A stretch of 39,075 nucleotides of DNA from Pseudomonas citronellolis (GCF_029335315.1 NZ_JARJLT010000339.1:1-39075), one strand, 5' to 3'. Shown: positions 1-9,002, numbered from the stretch's first letter. Program-made: numbers and translations. The notes: generated by a model from the sequence alone, not told the origin.

Positions 1-404
1 GTTTTGATCAGTTCGCGCATCCGCGTCAGCACCGCATTCAATCCATTGCTGCGCGAAGGCGAAAGCTGACGGCCCAGGCCCAGCTCGTTGAACCAATGCG
101 CCAGATCGATCCGCGCCAGCTCCTCTGCCGGCAGCCCCTGCACTCGCACCAGCAGCAACGCGATCAACCCGCGCAGCAGGCGCGCGTCGCTGGTGGCGCG
201 GAAGTGCCAGGTGCCGTCGCGCTGTTCGGCCAGCAGCCAGACCAGGCTTTCGCAGCCGTGCACACGGTTGGTTTCGTTGCGTTCTTCCTCGCCCAGCGGC
301 TCCAGCCTGTCGCCCCACTGCATCAGCAGGCGCGCGCGCTGTTCCCAGGAGGCCTGTCCGGCGAAGCTTTCCAGGGCCTGGCGGGCAGCTTCGGGCAGGT
401 TCAT
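1..404 (-). CDS. csdE: SufE/CsdE family sulfur acceptor (3' end outside window)
   Basis: This partial reading frame starts at the ATG at 404 and leaves the window after 134 codons. The translation begins MNLPEAARQALESF and carries the SufE-family signature VHGCESLVWLL, with the persulfide-accepting cysteine at residue 51. SufE/CsdE proteins take sulfane sulfur from a cysteine desulfurase and pass it on for Fe-S cluster or tRNA modification. Its start codon overlaps the csdA stop (ATGA, 401-404), so the two are translationally coupled and very likely form a CsdA-CsdE pair. Full-length family members are about 135-150 aa, so only the last few residues should be missing. The family call is strong; CsdE rather than SufE is inferred from the csdA neighbour. 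Confidence 0.88.
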   Translation of the reverse strand, partial: MNLPEAARQALESFAGQASWEQRARLLMQWGDRLEPLGEEERNETNRVHGCESLVWLLAEQRDGTWHFRATSDARLLRGLIALLLVRVQGLPAEELARIDLAHWFNELGLGRQLSPSRSNGLNAVLTRMRELIK

Positions 405-1606
405 CGCAGCAGCTCCAGGGCGCCGTCGAGGGCCTGGAAGAAGCGCTCCAGGTCGGCGCCGTCGTTGTACAGCCCCAGGGAGACGCGGATCGCCCCCGGC
501 AGCCCGAGGCGCTTGAGCAGCGGCATGGCGCAATGGTGCCCGGCGCGCACCGCCACGCCCTGCTCGGTGAGCAGGTGGGAAAGGTCGGCGCTGTGCACGC
601 CTTCCACCGTGAAGCTGGCCAGCGCCACCTGGGGCTCGCCCAGCAGGCGCACGCCGTCGCGGGCGCGCAGGCCGGCGAGCAGGTGGGCGTGCAGCAGCGC
701 CTCGTGGGTGGCCATTTCCGCCGCGTCCTGGCGGCCGAGCCAGTCCAGCGTGGCGCCAAGGGCGATCACCGCGCCGATGGCCGGGGTGCCGGCCTCGAAG
801 CCCAGCGGCGGCGGGCGGAAGTGCGCGCCGTCGTAGTCGGCGTTCTGCACCATCTCGCCGCCGAACTGCCAGTGGCGCAGCCGCGCCAGGGCTTCCGGGC
901 GACCCCAGAGCACGCCGAGGCCGTCCGGACCGTAGAGCTTGTGGCTGGAGAACACGTAGAAATCGCAGCCCAGCTGCGCCAGGCGGTGGCGGCCGTGGAC
1001 CACGCCCTGGGCGCCATCCACCACGCTCAGCGCGCCTTGCGCGCGGGCCAGGGCCAGAAGCTCCGGCAGCGGCTGCCAGGTGCCGAGCACGTTGGACAGC
1101 TGGCTCACCGCCAGCAGGCGGGTGCGCGGGCCGATCAGCCGGGCCGCGGCCTCCAGGTCGATCACCCCGCGGTCGTCCAGCGGCAGCACCACCAGCTTCG
1201 CCCCCCGGCGCAGCGCCAGTTGCTGCCAGGGCAGCAGGTTGGCGTGGTGTTCCAGGGCGCTGATGACGATCTCGTCGCCTTCGCCGAACAGCGGCTCCAG
1301 GCCATAGGCCAGCAGGTTCAGCGCCGCAGTGGCGCCGTGGGTGAACACCACCTGTTCCGGGACGCCGCCGTCGAGCCAGCGCGCCAGCTGCGCGCGGGTC
1401 GCTTCGAAGGCGCGGGTGGCGCGCTCGCCCGGCAGGTGCTGGGCGCGGTGCACGTTGGCGGCGCCGCCGGCGTAGTAGCCGGCCAGGGCGTCGAGCATGG
1501 CCTGCGGCTTCTGCGCGGTGGCGGCGCTGTCCAGGTAGGTCTGCGCCTCGCCGTCGAGGGCGGCGAGGGCGGGGAAGGCGGAGCGCCAGGGCGAGATCAT
1601 GGGCAT
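401..1606 (-). CDS. csdA: Cysteine desulfurase, CsdA/SufS-type (group II)
   Basis: This PLP enzyme of 401 aa removes sulfur from cysteine, giving alanine and an enzyme persulfide for the adjacent SufE-like acceptor. Visible features are ALEHHANLLPW (about 117-127), the PLP-ring aspartate D197 in VVDGAQ, the Schiff-base lysine K223 in SSHKLYGPDG, and the catalytic cysteine C359 in RAGHHCAMPLL, the short active-site loop of group II desulfurases. Two starts are possible, ATG at 1606 or 1600; neither has a convincing Shine-Dalgarno sequence. It is the first gene of a csdA-csdE pair. A strong hairpin terminator serving dapD lies only about 25 bases upstream of its start, so its promoter is unclear. 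SufS is the main alternative name, but no sufBCD genes are visible. Confidence 0.92.
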   Translation of the reverse strand: MPMISPWRSAFPALAALDGEAQTYLDSAATAQKPQAMLDALAGYYAGGAANVHRAQHLPGERATRAFEATRAQLARWLDGGVPEQVVFTHGATAALNLLAYGLEPLFGEGDEIVISALEHHANLLPWQQLALRRGAKLVVLPLDDRGVIDLEAAARLIGPRTRLLAVSQLSNVLGTWQPLPELLALARAQGALSVVDGAQGVVHGRHRLAQLGCDFYVFSSHKLYGPDGLGVLWGRPEALARLRHWQFGGEMVQNADYDGAHFRPPPLGFEAGTPAIGAVIALGATLDWLGRQDAAEMATHEALLHAHLLAGLRARDGVRLLGEPQVALASFTVEGVHSADLSHLLTEQGVAVRAGHHCAMPLLKRLGLPGAIRVSLGLYNDGADLERFFQALDGALELLR

Positions 1607-1631
1607 GGGCGTGAATCGTTCGCGGCAATGG

Positions 1632-1689
1632 AAAACGGGGGCCGCAGCCCCCGCTTCATAGCTTAGAACCGCCGCCCGCGAACGGGCGG
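1632..1689 (-). terminator. Intrinsic terminator after dapD, preceded by a second hairpin
   Basis: Read on the minus strand, downstream of the dapD stop, there are two perfect 7-bp hairpins. The first (1672-1689) has arms CCGCCCG and CGGGCGG around a CGAA/TTCG tetraloop. The second (1636-1653) has arms CGGGGGC and GCCCCCG around a TGCG loop, and is followed by four T residues (1632-1635 on the minus strand). The second is a standard Rho-independent terminator. It ends only 26-32 bases before the csdA start codon. Confidence 0.75.
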
Positions 1690-1694
1690 TCGGA

Positions 1695-2729
1695 TCAGTT
1701 GTGCGCGTGCAGCGCTTCGTTCAGCTCGATGGCGGTCTTGTTGGTCTTGCACTCGACCGCGCCGGTCTGCGAGTTGCGGCGCAGCAGCAGGTCCGGCTGG
1801 CCGGCAAGCTCGCGGCCCTTGACCACCTTGACCAGGTTGTTCTGGTCGTCGAGCAGGGCGATCTTGGTGCCGGCGGTGACGTACAGGCCGGCTTCGACGA
1901 TGTTGCGGTCGCCCAGCGGGATGCCGATGCCGGCGTTGGCGCCGATCAGGCAGCCTTCGCCGACGCTGATGACGATGTTGCCGCCGCCGGACAGGGTGCC
2001 CATGGTCGAGCAGCCGCCGCCCAGGTCCGAGCCCTTGCCGACGAACACGCCAGCGGAGACGCGGCCTTCGATCATGCCGGGACCTTCGGTGCCGGCGTTG
2101 AAGTTGACGAAGCCTTCGTGCATCACGGTGGTGCCTTCGCCGATGTAGGCGCCCAGGCGCACGCGGGCGGTGTCGGCGATGCGCACGCCGGCCGGGACCA
2201 CGTAGTCGGTCATTTTCGGGAACTTGTCCACCGAGAAGACTTCCAGCAGCTTGCCCTTCAGGCGCGCTTCCAGTTGCAGCTCGGCCAGCTCGGCCAGGTC
2301 GACGGCGCCGATGTTGGTCCAGGCCACGTTCGGCAGCAGCGGGAAGATGCCCGCCAGGTTGACGCCGTGCGGCTTGACCAGGCGGTGCGAGAGCAGGTGC
2401 AGCTTCAGGTAGGCCTCGGGGGTGGAGGCGGGCGCGGCGTCTTCGGCCAGCAGGGTGGCGACCAGCGGCTTCTGGCTTTCGGCCAGGCGGTTGAGCAGCG
2501 CGGCCTGGGCCGGGGCCAGGGTCTTCAGGGCGTCGGCCAGCTGGTAGGCCTGCTGGTTGCTGAAGGCGACGGCCTGGTTGCCGGCTTCGTAGCCGAGGAT
2601 CGGCGCCACGGCGGCGACCACGTCGGCGCCGGGGTTCAGCAGCGGCTGTGCGTAGAAGACTTCCAGCCAGGCGCCCTGGCGGTTCTGGGTGCCGACGCCG
2701 AAGGCCAGGCTGAACAGGGATTGGGACAT
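1695..2729 (-). CDS. dapD: 2,3,4,5-tetrahydropyridine-2,6-dicarboxylate N-succinyltransferase
   Basis: DapD uses succinyl-CoA to succinylate tetrahydrodipicolinate in the lysine/meso-diaminopimelate pathway, feeding both lysine and peptidoglycan. The protein is 344 aa, as in P. aeruginosa. It begins MSQSLFSLAFGVGTQNRQG, and the C-terminal half shows left-handed beta-helix hexapeptide repeats (RLGAYIGEGTTVMHEGFVNF, then SAGVFVGKGSDLGGG and VSVGEGCLIGANAGIGI). The ATG at 2729 was chosen over the longer open frame because AGGAA lies 8 bases upstream and the extension has no family similarity. It follows the YffB gene by 32 bases and is probably co-transcribed from the promoter near 3150. DapC, which acts on the next intermediate, is encoded nearby. 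Confidence 0.97.
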   Translation of the reverse strand: MSQSLFSLAFGVGTQNRQGAWLEVFYAQPLLNPGADVVAAVAPILGYEAGNQAVAFSNQQAYQLADALKTLAPAQAALLNRLAESQKPLVATLLAEDAAPASTPEAYLKLHLLSHRLVKPHGVNLAGIFPLLPNVAWTNIGAVDLAELAELQLEARLKGKLLEVFSVDKFPKMTDYVVPAGVRIADTARVRLGAYIGEGTTVMHEGFVNFNAGTEGPGMIEGRVSAGVFVGKGSDLGGGCSTMGTLSGGGNIVISVGEGCLIGANAGIGIPLGDRNIVEAGLYVTAGTKIALLDDQNNLVKVVKGRELAGQPDLLLRRNSQTGAVECKTNKTAIELNEALHAHN

Positions 2730-2761
2730 GTGCGGTTCCTCGAAAAAACGGTGGAAAAGGG

Positions 2762-3112
2762 TCAGGCCAGCGCGGCGGCGTAGGCGTCGGGCTTGAAGCC
2801 GACCAGGGTACGGTCGCCGAGGTCGAGCACCGGGCGTTTGATCATCGACGGCTGGGCGAGCATCAGCTCGATCGCGCGGGTCTCGTCGAGGTCGGCTTTC
2901 TGCGCCTCGTCGAGCTTGCGGAAGGTGGTGCCGGCGCGGTTGAGTACCGTCTGCCAGCCATGCTCGGCGCACCATTGCTGCAGGTGCGCGCGGTCTATTC
3001 CGCTAGTCTTGTAGTCGTGGAAGGCGTAGTCGACGCCATGCTCCTCGAGCCAGGTACGGGCTTTCTTCATGGTGTCGCAGGCTTTGATGCCGTAGATGGT
3101 CCGCTGGGTCAC
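2762..3112 (-). CDS. Spx/ArsC/MgsR-family protein, YffB-like
   Basis: This 116-aa protein has a thioredoxin-like fold of the ArsC/Spx/YffB type. It starts VTQRTIYGIKACDTMKKART, with the single N-terminal cysteine C12 followed by KK, and later shows IKRPVLDLGDRTLVGFKPDAY, the typical KRP motif region. YffB-type proteins are thought to act as glutathione-dependent thiol reductases, but the physiological substrate is unknown and arsenate reduction should not be assumed. The GTG at 3112 was chosen because GAGGAG lies about 9 bases upstream; a TTG 10 codons earlier lacks this. In many proteobacteria yffB neighbours lysine-pathway genes (dapE in E. coli, dapD here). That association is suggestive but mechanistically unexplained. 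Confidence 0.85.
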   Translation of the reverse strand: MTQRTIYGIKACDTMKKARTWLEEHGVDYAFHDYKTSGIDRAHLQQWCAEHGWQTVLNRAGTTFRKLDEAQKADLDETRAIELMLAQPSMIKRPVLDLGDRTLVGFKPDAYAAALA

Positions 3113-3138
3113 GGGCGGCGCTCCTCGTCGTTCCTTAA

Positions 3139-3175
3139 GCAAGCGCGGGATTATGCCATTTTCCGCCGCGCTTGC
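3139..3175 (-). promoter_or_regulatory. Candidate yffB-dapD promoter flanked by an inverted repeat
   Basis: On the minus strand, TGGCATAATCCCGCGC contains a good -10 hexamer (CATAAT, 3150-3155) about 40 bases upstream of the YffB GTG start; the -35 region is weak. The -10 lies inside a perfect 10-bp inverted repeat, GCAAGCGCGG (3139-3148) and CCGCGCTTGC (3166-3175), separated by 17 bases. That layout fits a repressor operator or a transcript-initiation hairpin, but no regulator can be named. The rest of the 3113-3301 gap is GC-rich and I see no clear antiporter promoter in it. Confidence 0.4.
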
Positions 3176-3301
3176 GGGGGGCGGGGGAGGGGGTGCCGGC
3201 CTTTCACGATTGCAACAGTCTATTGCTGACTTGGGGGCTGATTAAGGGCGTCTCTGGATGTTCCAATTGGGCGCCCCGACCTGGCGACTGGGAGATCGTC
3301 G

Positions 3302-4963
3302 ATGCAAACCGTGTACACCGTGCTCATCCTGCTGCTGGTGGTCGGCGGCACCCGCCTGGTGGCGCAGCTGCTGCCGTTGCCGCTGCCATTGATCCAGATC
3401 GCCTCCGGGGCGCTGCTGGCCTGGCCGAGCCTGGGGCTGCACGTGGCGCTGGACCCGGAACTGTTCATGTTCCTGTTCATCCCGCCGCTGCTGTTCGCCG
3501 ACGGTTGGCGCATGCCCAAGGGCGAGTTCTGGCGGATGCGCTGGCCGATCCTGACCATGGCCTTCGCCCTGGTGCTGTTCACCGTGGCCGGCGGCGGCGC
3601 CTTCATCCACCTGATGATCCCGGAGATTCCCTGGGCGGCGGCCTTCGCCCTGGCCGCCGTACTGTCGCCGACCGACGCCCTGGCGGTTTCGGCGATCGCC
3701 CAGAACCGCCTGCCGCGCCGGCTGATGCATGTGCTGCAGGGCGAGGCGCTGATGAACGACGCGTCCGGCCTGGTGGCGTTCAAGTTCGCCGTGGCGGCGG
3801 CCATGACCGGCACCTTCTCGCTGTTCGACGCCAGCCTGAGCTTCCTCTTCGTGGCGGTCGGCGGCCTCGCCTGCGGCGTGCTGCTGAGCTGGTCGCTGGG
3901 GCGCATCCGTGGCTGGATGATCCGCCGCGGCTGGGACGACCCGGCCACCCACGTGGTGCTGATGCTGCTGTTGCCCTTCGCCGTGTACATGGTCGCCGAG
4001 GAAGTCGGCGTGTCCGGCATCCTCGCGGCGGTGGCGGCGGGCATGATGCAGAGCTGGACCGACCTGCTGCCCCGGCAGACCAGCACCCGCGTGCTCAACC
4101 GCAGCGTCTGGTCGATGCTGGAGTTCGCCTTCAACGGCGTGGTGTTCCTGCTGCTCGGCCTGCAGTTGCCGGACATCCTCAAGTCGGTCACCCACCACGC
4201 CGGCGACAGCCTGTGGCGCTACTCGCAGCTGGCGTTGTACGTGCTGGCGGTGTACGCCGTGCTGATCCTGCTGCGCTTCGCCTGGGTCTGGTGCTACTGG
4301 AAGCTGTCGCTGCGGGTGGAGCGCTGGTGGGGCATCGAGCTGGGCGGCCGGCCGGGCGAGCCGGTGCTGCGCCTGTCGGCGATCTCCGCGCTGGGCGGGG
4401 TGCGTGGGGCCGTGACCCTGGCCGGCGTACTCTCGGTGCCATTGCTGCTGGGCAATGGCCAGGACTTCCCGCAGCGTGACCTGATCATCTTCATTGCCGC
4501 CGGGGTCATCCTGGTATCGCTGCTGGCCGCTACCCTGGGCCTGCCGGTGCTGCTCAAGGGCCTGCCGGTGGCCAGCAACGACCAGACCGAGCTGGAGTAC
4601 CGCTCGGTGTGGCGGCGCACGGCGGTGGCGGCCATCCACATGCTGGAGAAGGAAGAGCTGCCGGCGGGCGAGAGGGTCGATGCGGAGGAGGCGGCGCGGC
4701 TGGCCGAGCTGAAGGCGCGGCTGATGGCCGAGTACCGCCAGCAACTGGACCCGGCGCCGGACAGCGCCGAAGCCCGGCAGCGCGCGCGCAGCCTGGAAGT
4801 GGCCGACCAGGCGCTGCGCATCAAGGCGCTGCGCGCGCAACGCCTGGAGCTGTACCACCTGCGCCGGGAAAACCTGCTGGACGACGAGACCATGCGCAAG
4901 GTGCTCGGCGAGCTGGACTCCCAGGAAGCCTGGCTGACCAGCAAGGCCGCGCGCTGGGTGTAG
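3302..4963 (+). CDS. Na+/H+ antiporter, CPA1 (NhaP/NhaE-like) family
   Basis: This integral membrane protein of 553 aa probably exchanges Na+ (or K+) for protons across the inner membrane. The first ~410 residues contain about a dozen hydrophobic segments starting at the N-terminus (VLILLLVVGGTRLVAQLL). Family hallmarks are LFIPPLLFADGWRMP, SPTDALAVSAIAQNRLP (about 122-138) and the ion-binding GEALMNDASGLVAFKFA (about 148-164). The remaining ~140 residues form a charged, helical, probably cytoplasmic tail (ELKARLMAEYRQQLDP onward). The start is supported by GGGAG 8 bases upstream. It is transcribed alone, divergently from yffB-dapD, and is followed by a REPIN. Substrate specificity cannot be read from the sequence. 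Confidence 0.9.
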   Translation: MQTVYTVLILLLVVGGTRLVAQLLPLPLPLIQIASGALLAWPSLGLHVALDPELFMFLFIPPLLFADGWRMPKGEFWRMRWPILTMAFALVLFTVAGGGAFIHLMIPEIPWAAAFALAAVLSPTDALAVSAIAQNRLPRRLMHVLQGEALMNDASGLVAFKFAVAAAMTGTFSLFDASLSFLFVAVGGLACGVLLSWSLGRIRGWMIRRGWDDPATHVVLMLLLPFAVYMVAEEVGVSGILAAVAAGMMQSWTDLLPRQTSTRVLNRSVWSMLEFAFNGVVFLLLGLQLPDILKSVTHHAGDSLWRYSQLALYVLAVYAVLILLRFAWVWCYWKLSLRVERWWGIELGGRPGEPVLRLSAISALGGVRGAVTLAGVLSVPLLLGNGQDFPQRDLIIFIAAGVILVSLLAATLGLPVLLKGLPVASNDQTELEYRSVWRRTAVAAIHMLEKEELPAGERVDAEEAARLAELKARLMAEYRQQLDPAPDSAEARQRARSLEVADQALRIKALRAQRLELYHLRRENLLDDETMRKVLGELDSQEAWLTSKAARWV

Positions 4964-4983
4964 CGGCTCCGATCAGGTGAAAC

Positions 4984-5066
4984 GGCGGATAACCGCGAAC
5001 GGTTATTCGCCCTACGTCACGGATGGCCTCGGCGTAGGGCGGACAACGCCTGCGGCGTTATCCGCC
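4984..5066. repeat. REPIN: two inverted REP elements
   Basis: Two REP units face each other in the 113-base gap between the antiporter and dapC. The right unit (5034-5066, plus) is the tetranucleotide GTAG followed by arms GGCGGACAACGCC and GGCGTTATCCGCC around a TGC loop. The left unit (4984-5015) reads on the minus strand as GTAG followed by GGCGAATAACC, a 6-base loop, and GGTTATCCGCC. The GTAG head plus imperfect palindrome is the defining REP layout, and an inverted pair is a REPIN as known in Pseudomonas. Placed between convergent genes, it may also act as a bidirectional terminator. Confidence 0.85.
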
Positions 5067-5076
5067 GCTTGCCGGG

Positions 5077-6273
5077 TCAGAGACCCTGGACGAACCGCTT
5101 GATCCGCTCGGCCGCTTCCACGCACTCGGCCAGCGGCGCGACCAGCGCCATGCGCACGCGGTTGGCGCCGGGGTTCTCGCCGTCGACTTCGCGCGAAAGA
5201 TAGGAGCCCGGCACCACGGTGACGTGCTGCCGGTCGAACAGGCCGCGGCAGAACTCGGTGTCGGCGATGGGCGTCTTCGCCCACAGGTAGAAGCTGCCGT
5301 CCGGGCGCTGCACGTCGAGCACGCCGCCGAGGATGTCCAGCACGGCGTCGAACTTCTCGCGGTACAGGTCGCGGTTGGCGCGCACGTGGTCCTCGTCCTT
5401 CCAGGCGGCGACGCTCGCCAGTTGGGTCTGCACCGGCATCGCGCAGCCGTGGTAGGTGCGGTACAGGAGGAATTTCTTCAGCACCTCGGCGTCGCCGGCG
5501 ACGAAGCCCGAGCGCAGGCCCGGCAGGTTGGAGCGCTTGGACAGGCTGTGGAACACCACGCAGCGCTTGAAGTCCGAACGGCCCAGCGCGGCGCAGGCGC
5601 TGAGCAGGCCCGGCGGCGGGTTGCCTTCGTCGAAGTACAGCTCGCTGTAGCACTCGTCGGCGGCGATCACGAAGTCGTGTTCGTCGGCCAGGGCGATCAG
5701 CTTTTTCAGGGTTTCCAGCGGCACCAGCGCGCCGGTGGGGTTGCCCGGCGAGCAGAGGAAGAGGATCTGGCAGCGTTTCCAGACCTCCACCGGCACCGCG
5801 TCGAAGTCCGGGTTGAAGCCGTTCTCGGCGCGGCAGGCCAGGTAGTGCGGCTGCGCGCCGGCCAGCAGGGCCGCGCCTTCGTAGATCTGGTAGAACGGGT
5901 TGGGGCTGACCACCAGGCCGTCCTTGCTGCGGTCGACCACGGTCTGGGTGAAGGCGAACAGCGCCTCGCGGGTGCCGTTCACCGGCAGCACGTGGCGGGC
6001 CGCGTCGAGCCAGCCGGCGGGCACGCCGAAGCGGCGCTCGCACCAGGCGGCGATGGCTTCGCGCAGGGCCGGCAGGCCCAGGGTGGTCGGGTACACCGCG
6101 AGCTGGTCGAGGCTGTCGGCCAGGGCCTTGGCGACGAATTCGGGCGAGCGGTGCTTGGGCTCGCCGATGGACAGCGCGATGTGCGCCAGGCCGGCCGGCG
6201 GCTGGGCGCCGGCGAGCAGGGCGCGAAGCTTCTCGAAGGGGTAGGGCTGGAGCTGGTCGAGGGCGGGGTTCAT
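5077..6273 (-). CDS. dapC: N-succinyldiaminopimelate aminotransferase
   Basis: This fold-type I aminotransferase of 398 aa is predicted to transaminate N-succinyl-2-amino-6-ketopimelate with glutamate, two genes away from DapD, which makes its precursor. Visible motifs are SIGEPKHRSPEFV near the N-terminus, SPNPFYQIYEG (123-133), CSPGNPTGA (174-182), the PLP-binding D206 in AADECYSELYF and the Schiff-base lysine K246 in HSLSKRSNLPGLRSGF. The start MNPALDQLQPYPFEKLRAL matches the family. An in-frame ATG four codons upstream (6285) is an alternative, and neither has a clear Shine-Dalgarno sequence. It lies 26 bases downstream of glnD on the same strand, so map-glnD-dapC probably form one unit. 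Confidence 0.93.
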   Translation of the reverse strand: MNPALDQLQPYPFEKLRALLAGAQPPAGLAHIALSIGEPKHRSPEFVAKALADSLDQLAVYPTTLGLPALREAIAAWCERRFGVPAGWLDAARHVLPVNGTREALFAFTQTVVDRSKDGLVVSPNPFYQIYEGAALLAGAQPHYLACRAENGFNPDFDAVPVEVWKRCQILFLCSPGNPTGALVPLETLKKLIALADEHDFVIAADECYSELYFDEGNPPPGLLSACAALGRSDFKRCVVFHSLSKRSNLPGLRSGFVAGDAEVLKKFLLYRTYHGCAMPVQTQLASVAAWKDEDHVRANRDLYREKFDAVLDILGGVLDVQRPDGSFYLWAKTPIADTEFCRGLFDRQHVTVVPGSYLSREVDGENPGANRVRMALVAPLAECVEAAERIKRFVQGL

Positions 6274-6299
6274 GGCAGGACTCATGGAGTATCGACTCG

Positions 6300-9002
6300 T
6301 CAGATGCTGATACGGACCGGAACGGTTTCCTGACCGTTGGCCTGTGACAGTTGCTCGACCAGGGCTGCCTGCAATCGCTTGCACAGTTCCGGGTCGGAGA
6401 GTGGCTGGTTGTGCGCGTCGGTGACGTAGAACACGTCTTCCACGCGCTCGCCGAGGGTGGCGATCTTGGCGTTCTGCACCGACAGGTCGAAGTCGAGGAA
6501 CAGCCCGCCGATGCGCGCCAGCAGGCCGGGGCGGTCTGGGGCGATGACTTCGAGCACGCTGACCTGGCGCGCGGCGTCGGTGGAAATGGTCACCAGCGGC
6601 GCGAAGGCGAAGTGCTTGAGCTGCCGGGGTACGCGGCGCTGGATGATGTTCGGGTAGTCGTCCGGGTCTTTCAGCGCGTCAACCAGGCCCTGGCGGATCT
6701 CGGTCTTGCGCTGCGGGTTGTCGCCGATCGAGCCGCCGTCGGCGTCGAGCACCACGTAGGTGTCGAGGGTGAACAGGCTGGTGGACGTGATGATCCGGGC
6801 GTCCTGGATGTTCAGGTTGAGCTGGTCCATCGCCGCCACGGTCACGGCGAAGAAGTCGTGCTGGTCGGCGGCGTAGATGAAGATCTGGGTGCCGCCCTCG
6901 AATTCGCGCTGGGTGGTTTCCTTGATCAGCACCAGCGGCGTGCCGTCGTCCGGGTGCTGGAGGATGGCCTCGGTGTGCCAGGCCACGTCGGCGGCGCTGT
7001 GGCGCAGGAAGTAGTCGTCGCCCAGCTGGCTCCAGAGCTGCTCGGCGTCGTCCTGGTCGATACCGTCGCGGACCAGGATGTCGATGGCCGCGCTCTGCGT
7101 CTGGCGAATCTGCTCCTCGCGGTCCAGCGGGTTCTCCAGGCCACGGCGCAGGGCGCGCTTGGTCTCGGTGTAGAGCTGCCGCAGCAGGCTGGCGCGCCAG
7201 GAGTTCCACAGGCTCGGGTTGGTGGCGTTGATGTCGGCCACGGTGAGCACGTAGAGGTAGTCCAGGCGGGTCTGGTCGCCGACCAGCTGGGCGAAGTCGA
7301 AGATTTCCTGCGGGTCGGAGAGGTCCTTGCGCTGCGCGGTGGTGGACATCACCAGGTGGTTCTGCACCAGCCAGCTGACCAGTTGGGTGTCCCACTGCGG
7401 CAACTGGTGGCGCTGGCAGAACTGCTCGGCGTCGACCGCACCCAGTTCCGAGTGGTCGCCGCCACGGCCCTTGGCGATGTCGTGGTAGAGCCCGGCGAGG
7501 TAGATCAGCTCGGGCTTGGGCAGGCGCTCCATGATCTTGCTGGCCAGCGGGTACTTCTCGGCCATGTCCGGGCGCTGCAGCTTGCGCAGGTGCTTGATCA
7601 GGTTGAGGGTGTGGGCGTCCACGGTATAGATGTGGAACAGGTCGTGCTGCATCTGCCCGATGATCAGGCCGAACTCCGGCAGGTAGCGGCCGAGGATGCC
7701 GTAGCGGTTCATCCGCCGCAGGTTGCGGTGGATGCCTTCCTTGCACTTGAACAGCTCGATGAACAGGCTGGTGTTGCGGATGTCGTGGCGGAAGTCGTCG
7801 TCGATCAGGTGCCGGCTGTCGCGCAGCAGGCGGATGGTGTCGGCGCGCACGCCCTTGATCTCCGGGTGCTGGGCCATCAGCACGAAGATTTCCAGGAGGG
7901 CGAAGGGGGTGCGCTTGAAGACGTTGGCGTTGGTCACCTCGAGGTAGCCGTCGCGCACCTGGAAGCGCCCGTTCAGCGGGGTCACCCGGCCGCCTTCGCC
8001 GGCGCGCAGGATGACTTCCTCGAAGTGCTGCATGATCAGGTCGTTCAGCTCGGAAACCGCCATCACCACCCGATAGTACTTCTGCATGAAGCGCTCGACC
8101 GCGAGCTTGGCGTCGTTGTCCTGGTAGCCGAGCAGCCCGGCGATGCGCCGCTGGTGGTCGAACAGCAGGCGGTCCTCGGCGCGCCCGGCGAGCATGTGCA
8201 GGGCATAGCGGACCTTCCAGAGGAACTCCTGGCAGGAGGCCAGCACGCTGGACTCGCTCTCCACCAGGAAGCCTTCCTTGACCAGCGCGTGCAGGTTGAG
8301 GCTGCCGAAGTGGCGGCGGGCCACCCAGAGGATGGTCTGGATGTCGCGCAGCCCGCCCGGCGAGCCCTTGACGTTGGGCTCGAGGTTGTACTCGGTGTCG
8401 TTGTATTTGGTGTGGCGGTGAATCTGTTCCTTGCGCTTGGCCATGAAGAACTGGCCGCTGGGCCACATCTGGCTGCTCGCCGTGGCGTCGAGCATGCGCA
8501 GGCGCAGGTGGTCGGGGCCGGAGATGGTCCGGCACTCCATCAGGTTGGTCACCACCGTCAGGTCGGCGCGCGCCTCCTCGGCGCATTCGGCCACCGAGCG
8601 CACGCTCTGGCCGACTTCCAGGCCGATGTCCCAGAGCAGGGTGAGGAAGCCCTCGATGGGCTCGCGGAAGACTTCCTGGTCCTCGCTGTCGAGCAGCACC
8701 AGGATGTCGATGTCCGAATGCGGGTGCAGTTCGCCACGGCCGTAGCCGCCCACCGCCACCAGCGCGATGTCGGCGTCCTCGCTCCAGTCGAAGCGCTGCC
8801 AGGCCTGCTGCAGGATCTGGTCGACGAACCAGGCGCGGTCCTCGATCAGCCGGCGGATGTCGCGGCCGCCGTTGAAGCGCGCGTCGAGCACCTCGTTGGC
8901 CTGGCGGATGGCCTTCTTGAAGGCGGCGATAGGGCTGGATTTCAGGGCCAGTTCCGCCTGGAACTGCCCACGGTCGAACAACTCGGGATCCACCTGCGGC
9001 AT
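6300..9002 (-). CDS. glnD: Bifunctional uridylyltransferase/uridylyl-removing enzyme (PII sensor)
   Basis: GlnD is the primary glutamine sensor of nitrogen regulation. It uridylylates PII (GlnB/GlnK) when glutamine is low and removes UMP when it is high. The 900-aa length is typical. Domains in order: nucleotidyltransferase with [20 protein letters not shown] (about 84-103; D97 and D99 are metal ligands), GlnD-type PII linker (about 200-330), HD hydrolase domain with [21 protein letters not shown] (HD near 506-507), and two C-terminal ACT domains (about 700-775 and 812-885; the second contains [17 protein letters not shown]). AGGAAGG precedes the ATG. It lies 141 bases downstream of map, as in E. 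coli, with GC-rich hairpins in between. Confidence 0.98.
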   Translation of the reverse strand: MPQVDPELFDRGQFQAELALKSSPIAAFKKAIRQANEVLDARFNGGRDIRRLIEDRAWFVDQILQQAWQRFDWSEDADIALVAVGGYGRGELHPHSDIDILVLLDSEDQEVFREPIEGFLTLLWDIGLEVGQSVRSVAECAEEARADLTVVTNLMECRTISGPDHLRLRMLDATASSQMWPSGQFFMAKRKEQIHRHTKYNDTEYNLEPNVKGSPGGLRDIQTILWVARRHFGSLNLHALVKEGFLVESESSVLASCQEFLWKVRYALHMLAGRAEDRLLFDHQRRIAGLLGYQDNDAKLAVERFMQKYYRVVMAVSELNDLIMQHFEEVILRAGEGGRVTPLNGRFQVRDGYLEVTNANVFKRTPFALLEIFVLMAQHPEIKGVRADTIRLLRDSRHLIDDDFRHDIRNTSLFIELFKCKEGIHRNLRRMNRYGILGRYLPEFGLIIGQMQHDLFHIYTVDAHTLNLIKHLRKLQRPDMAEKYPLASKIMERLPKPELIYLAGLYHDIAKGRGGDHSELGAVDAEQFCQRHQLPQWDTQLVSWLVQNHLVMSTTAQRKDLSDPQEIFDFAQLVGDQTRLDYLYVLTVADINATNPSLWNSWRASLLRQLYTETKRALRRGLENPLDREEQIRQTQSAAIDILVRDGIDQDDAEQLWSQLGDDYFLRHSAADVAWHTEAILQHPDDGTPLVLIKETTQREFEGGTQIFIYAADQHDFFAVTVAAMDQLNLNIQDARIITSTSLFTLDTYVVLDADGGSIGDNPQRKTEIRQGLVDALKDPDDYPNIIQRRVPRQLKHFAFAPLVTISTDAARQVSVLEVIAPDRPGLLARIGGLFLDFDLSVQNAKIATLGERVEDVFYVTDAHNQPLSDPELCKRLQAALVEQLSQANGQETVPVRISI

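Noticed and set aside
2730-2975. 82-codon N-terminal extension of dapD
   Set aside because: It overlaps the YffB gene in a different frame, is Arg/Pro-rich and has no family similarity. The ATG at 2729 has a proper ribosome site and gives the expected 344 aa.
3242-4858. 538-codon minus-strand frame antisense to the antiporter
   Set aside because: Gln/His/Arg-rich shadow; the plus-strand gene has clear transmembrane segments and CPA1 motifs.
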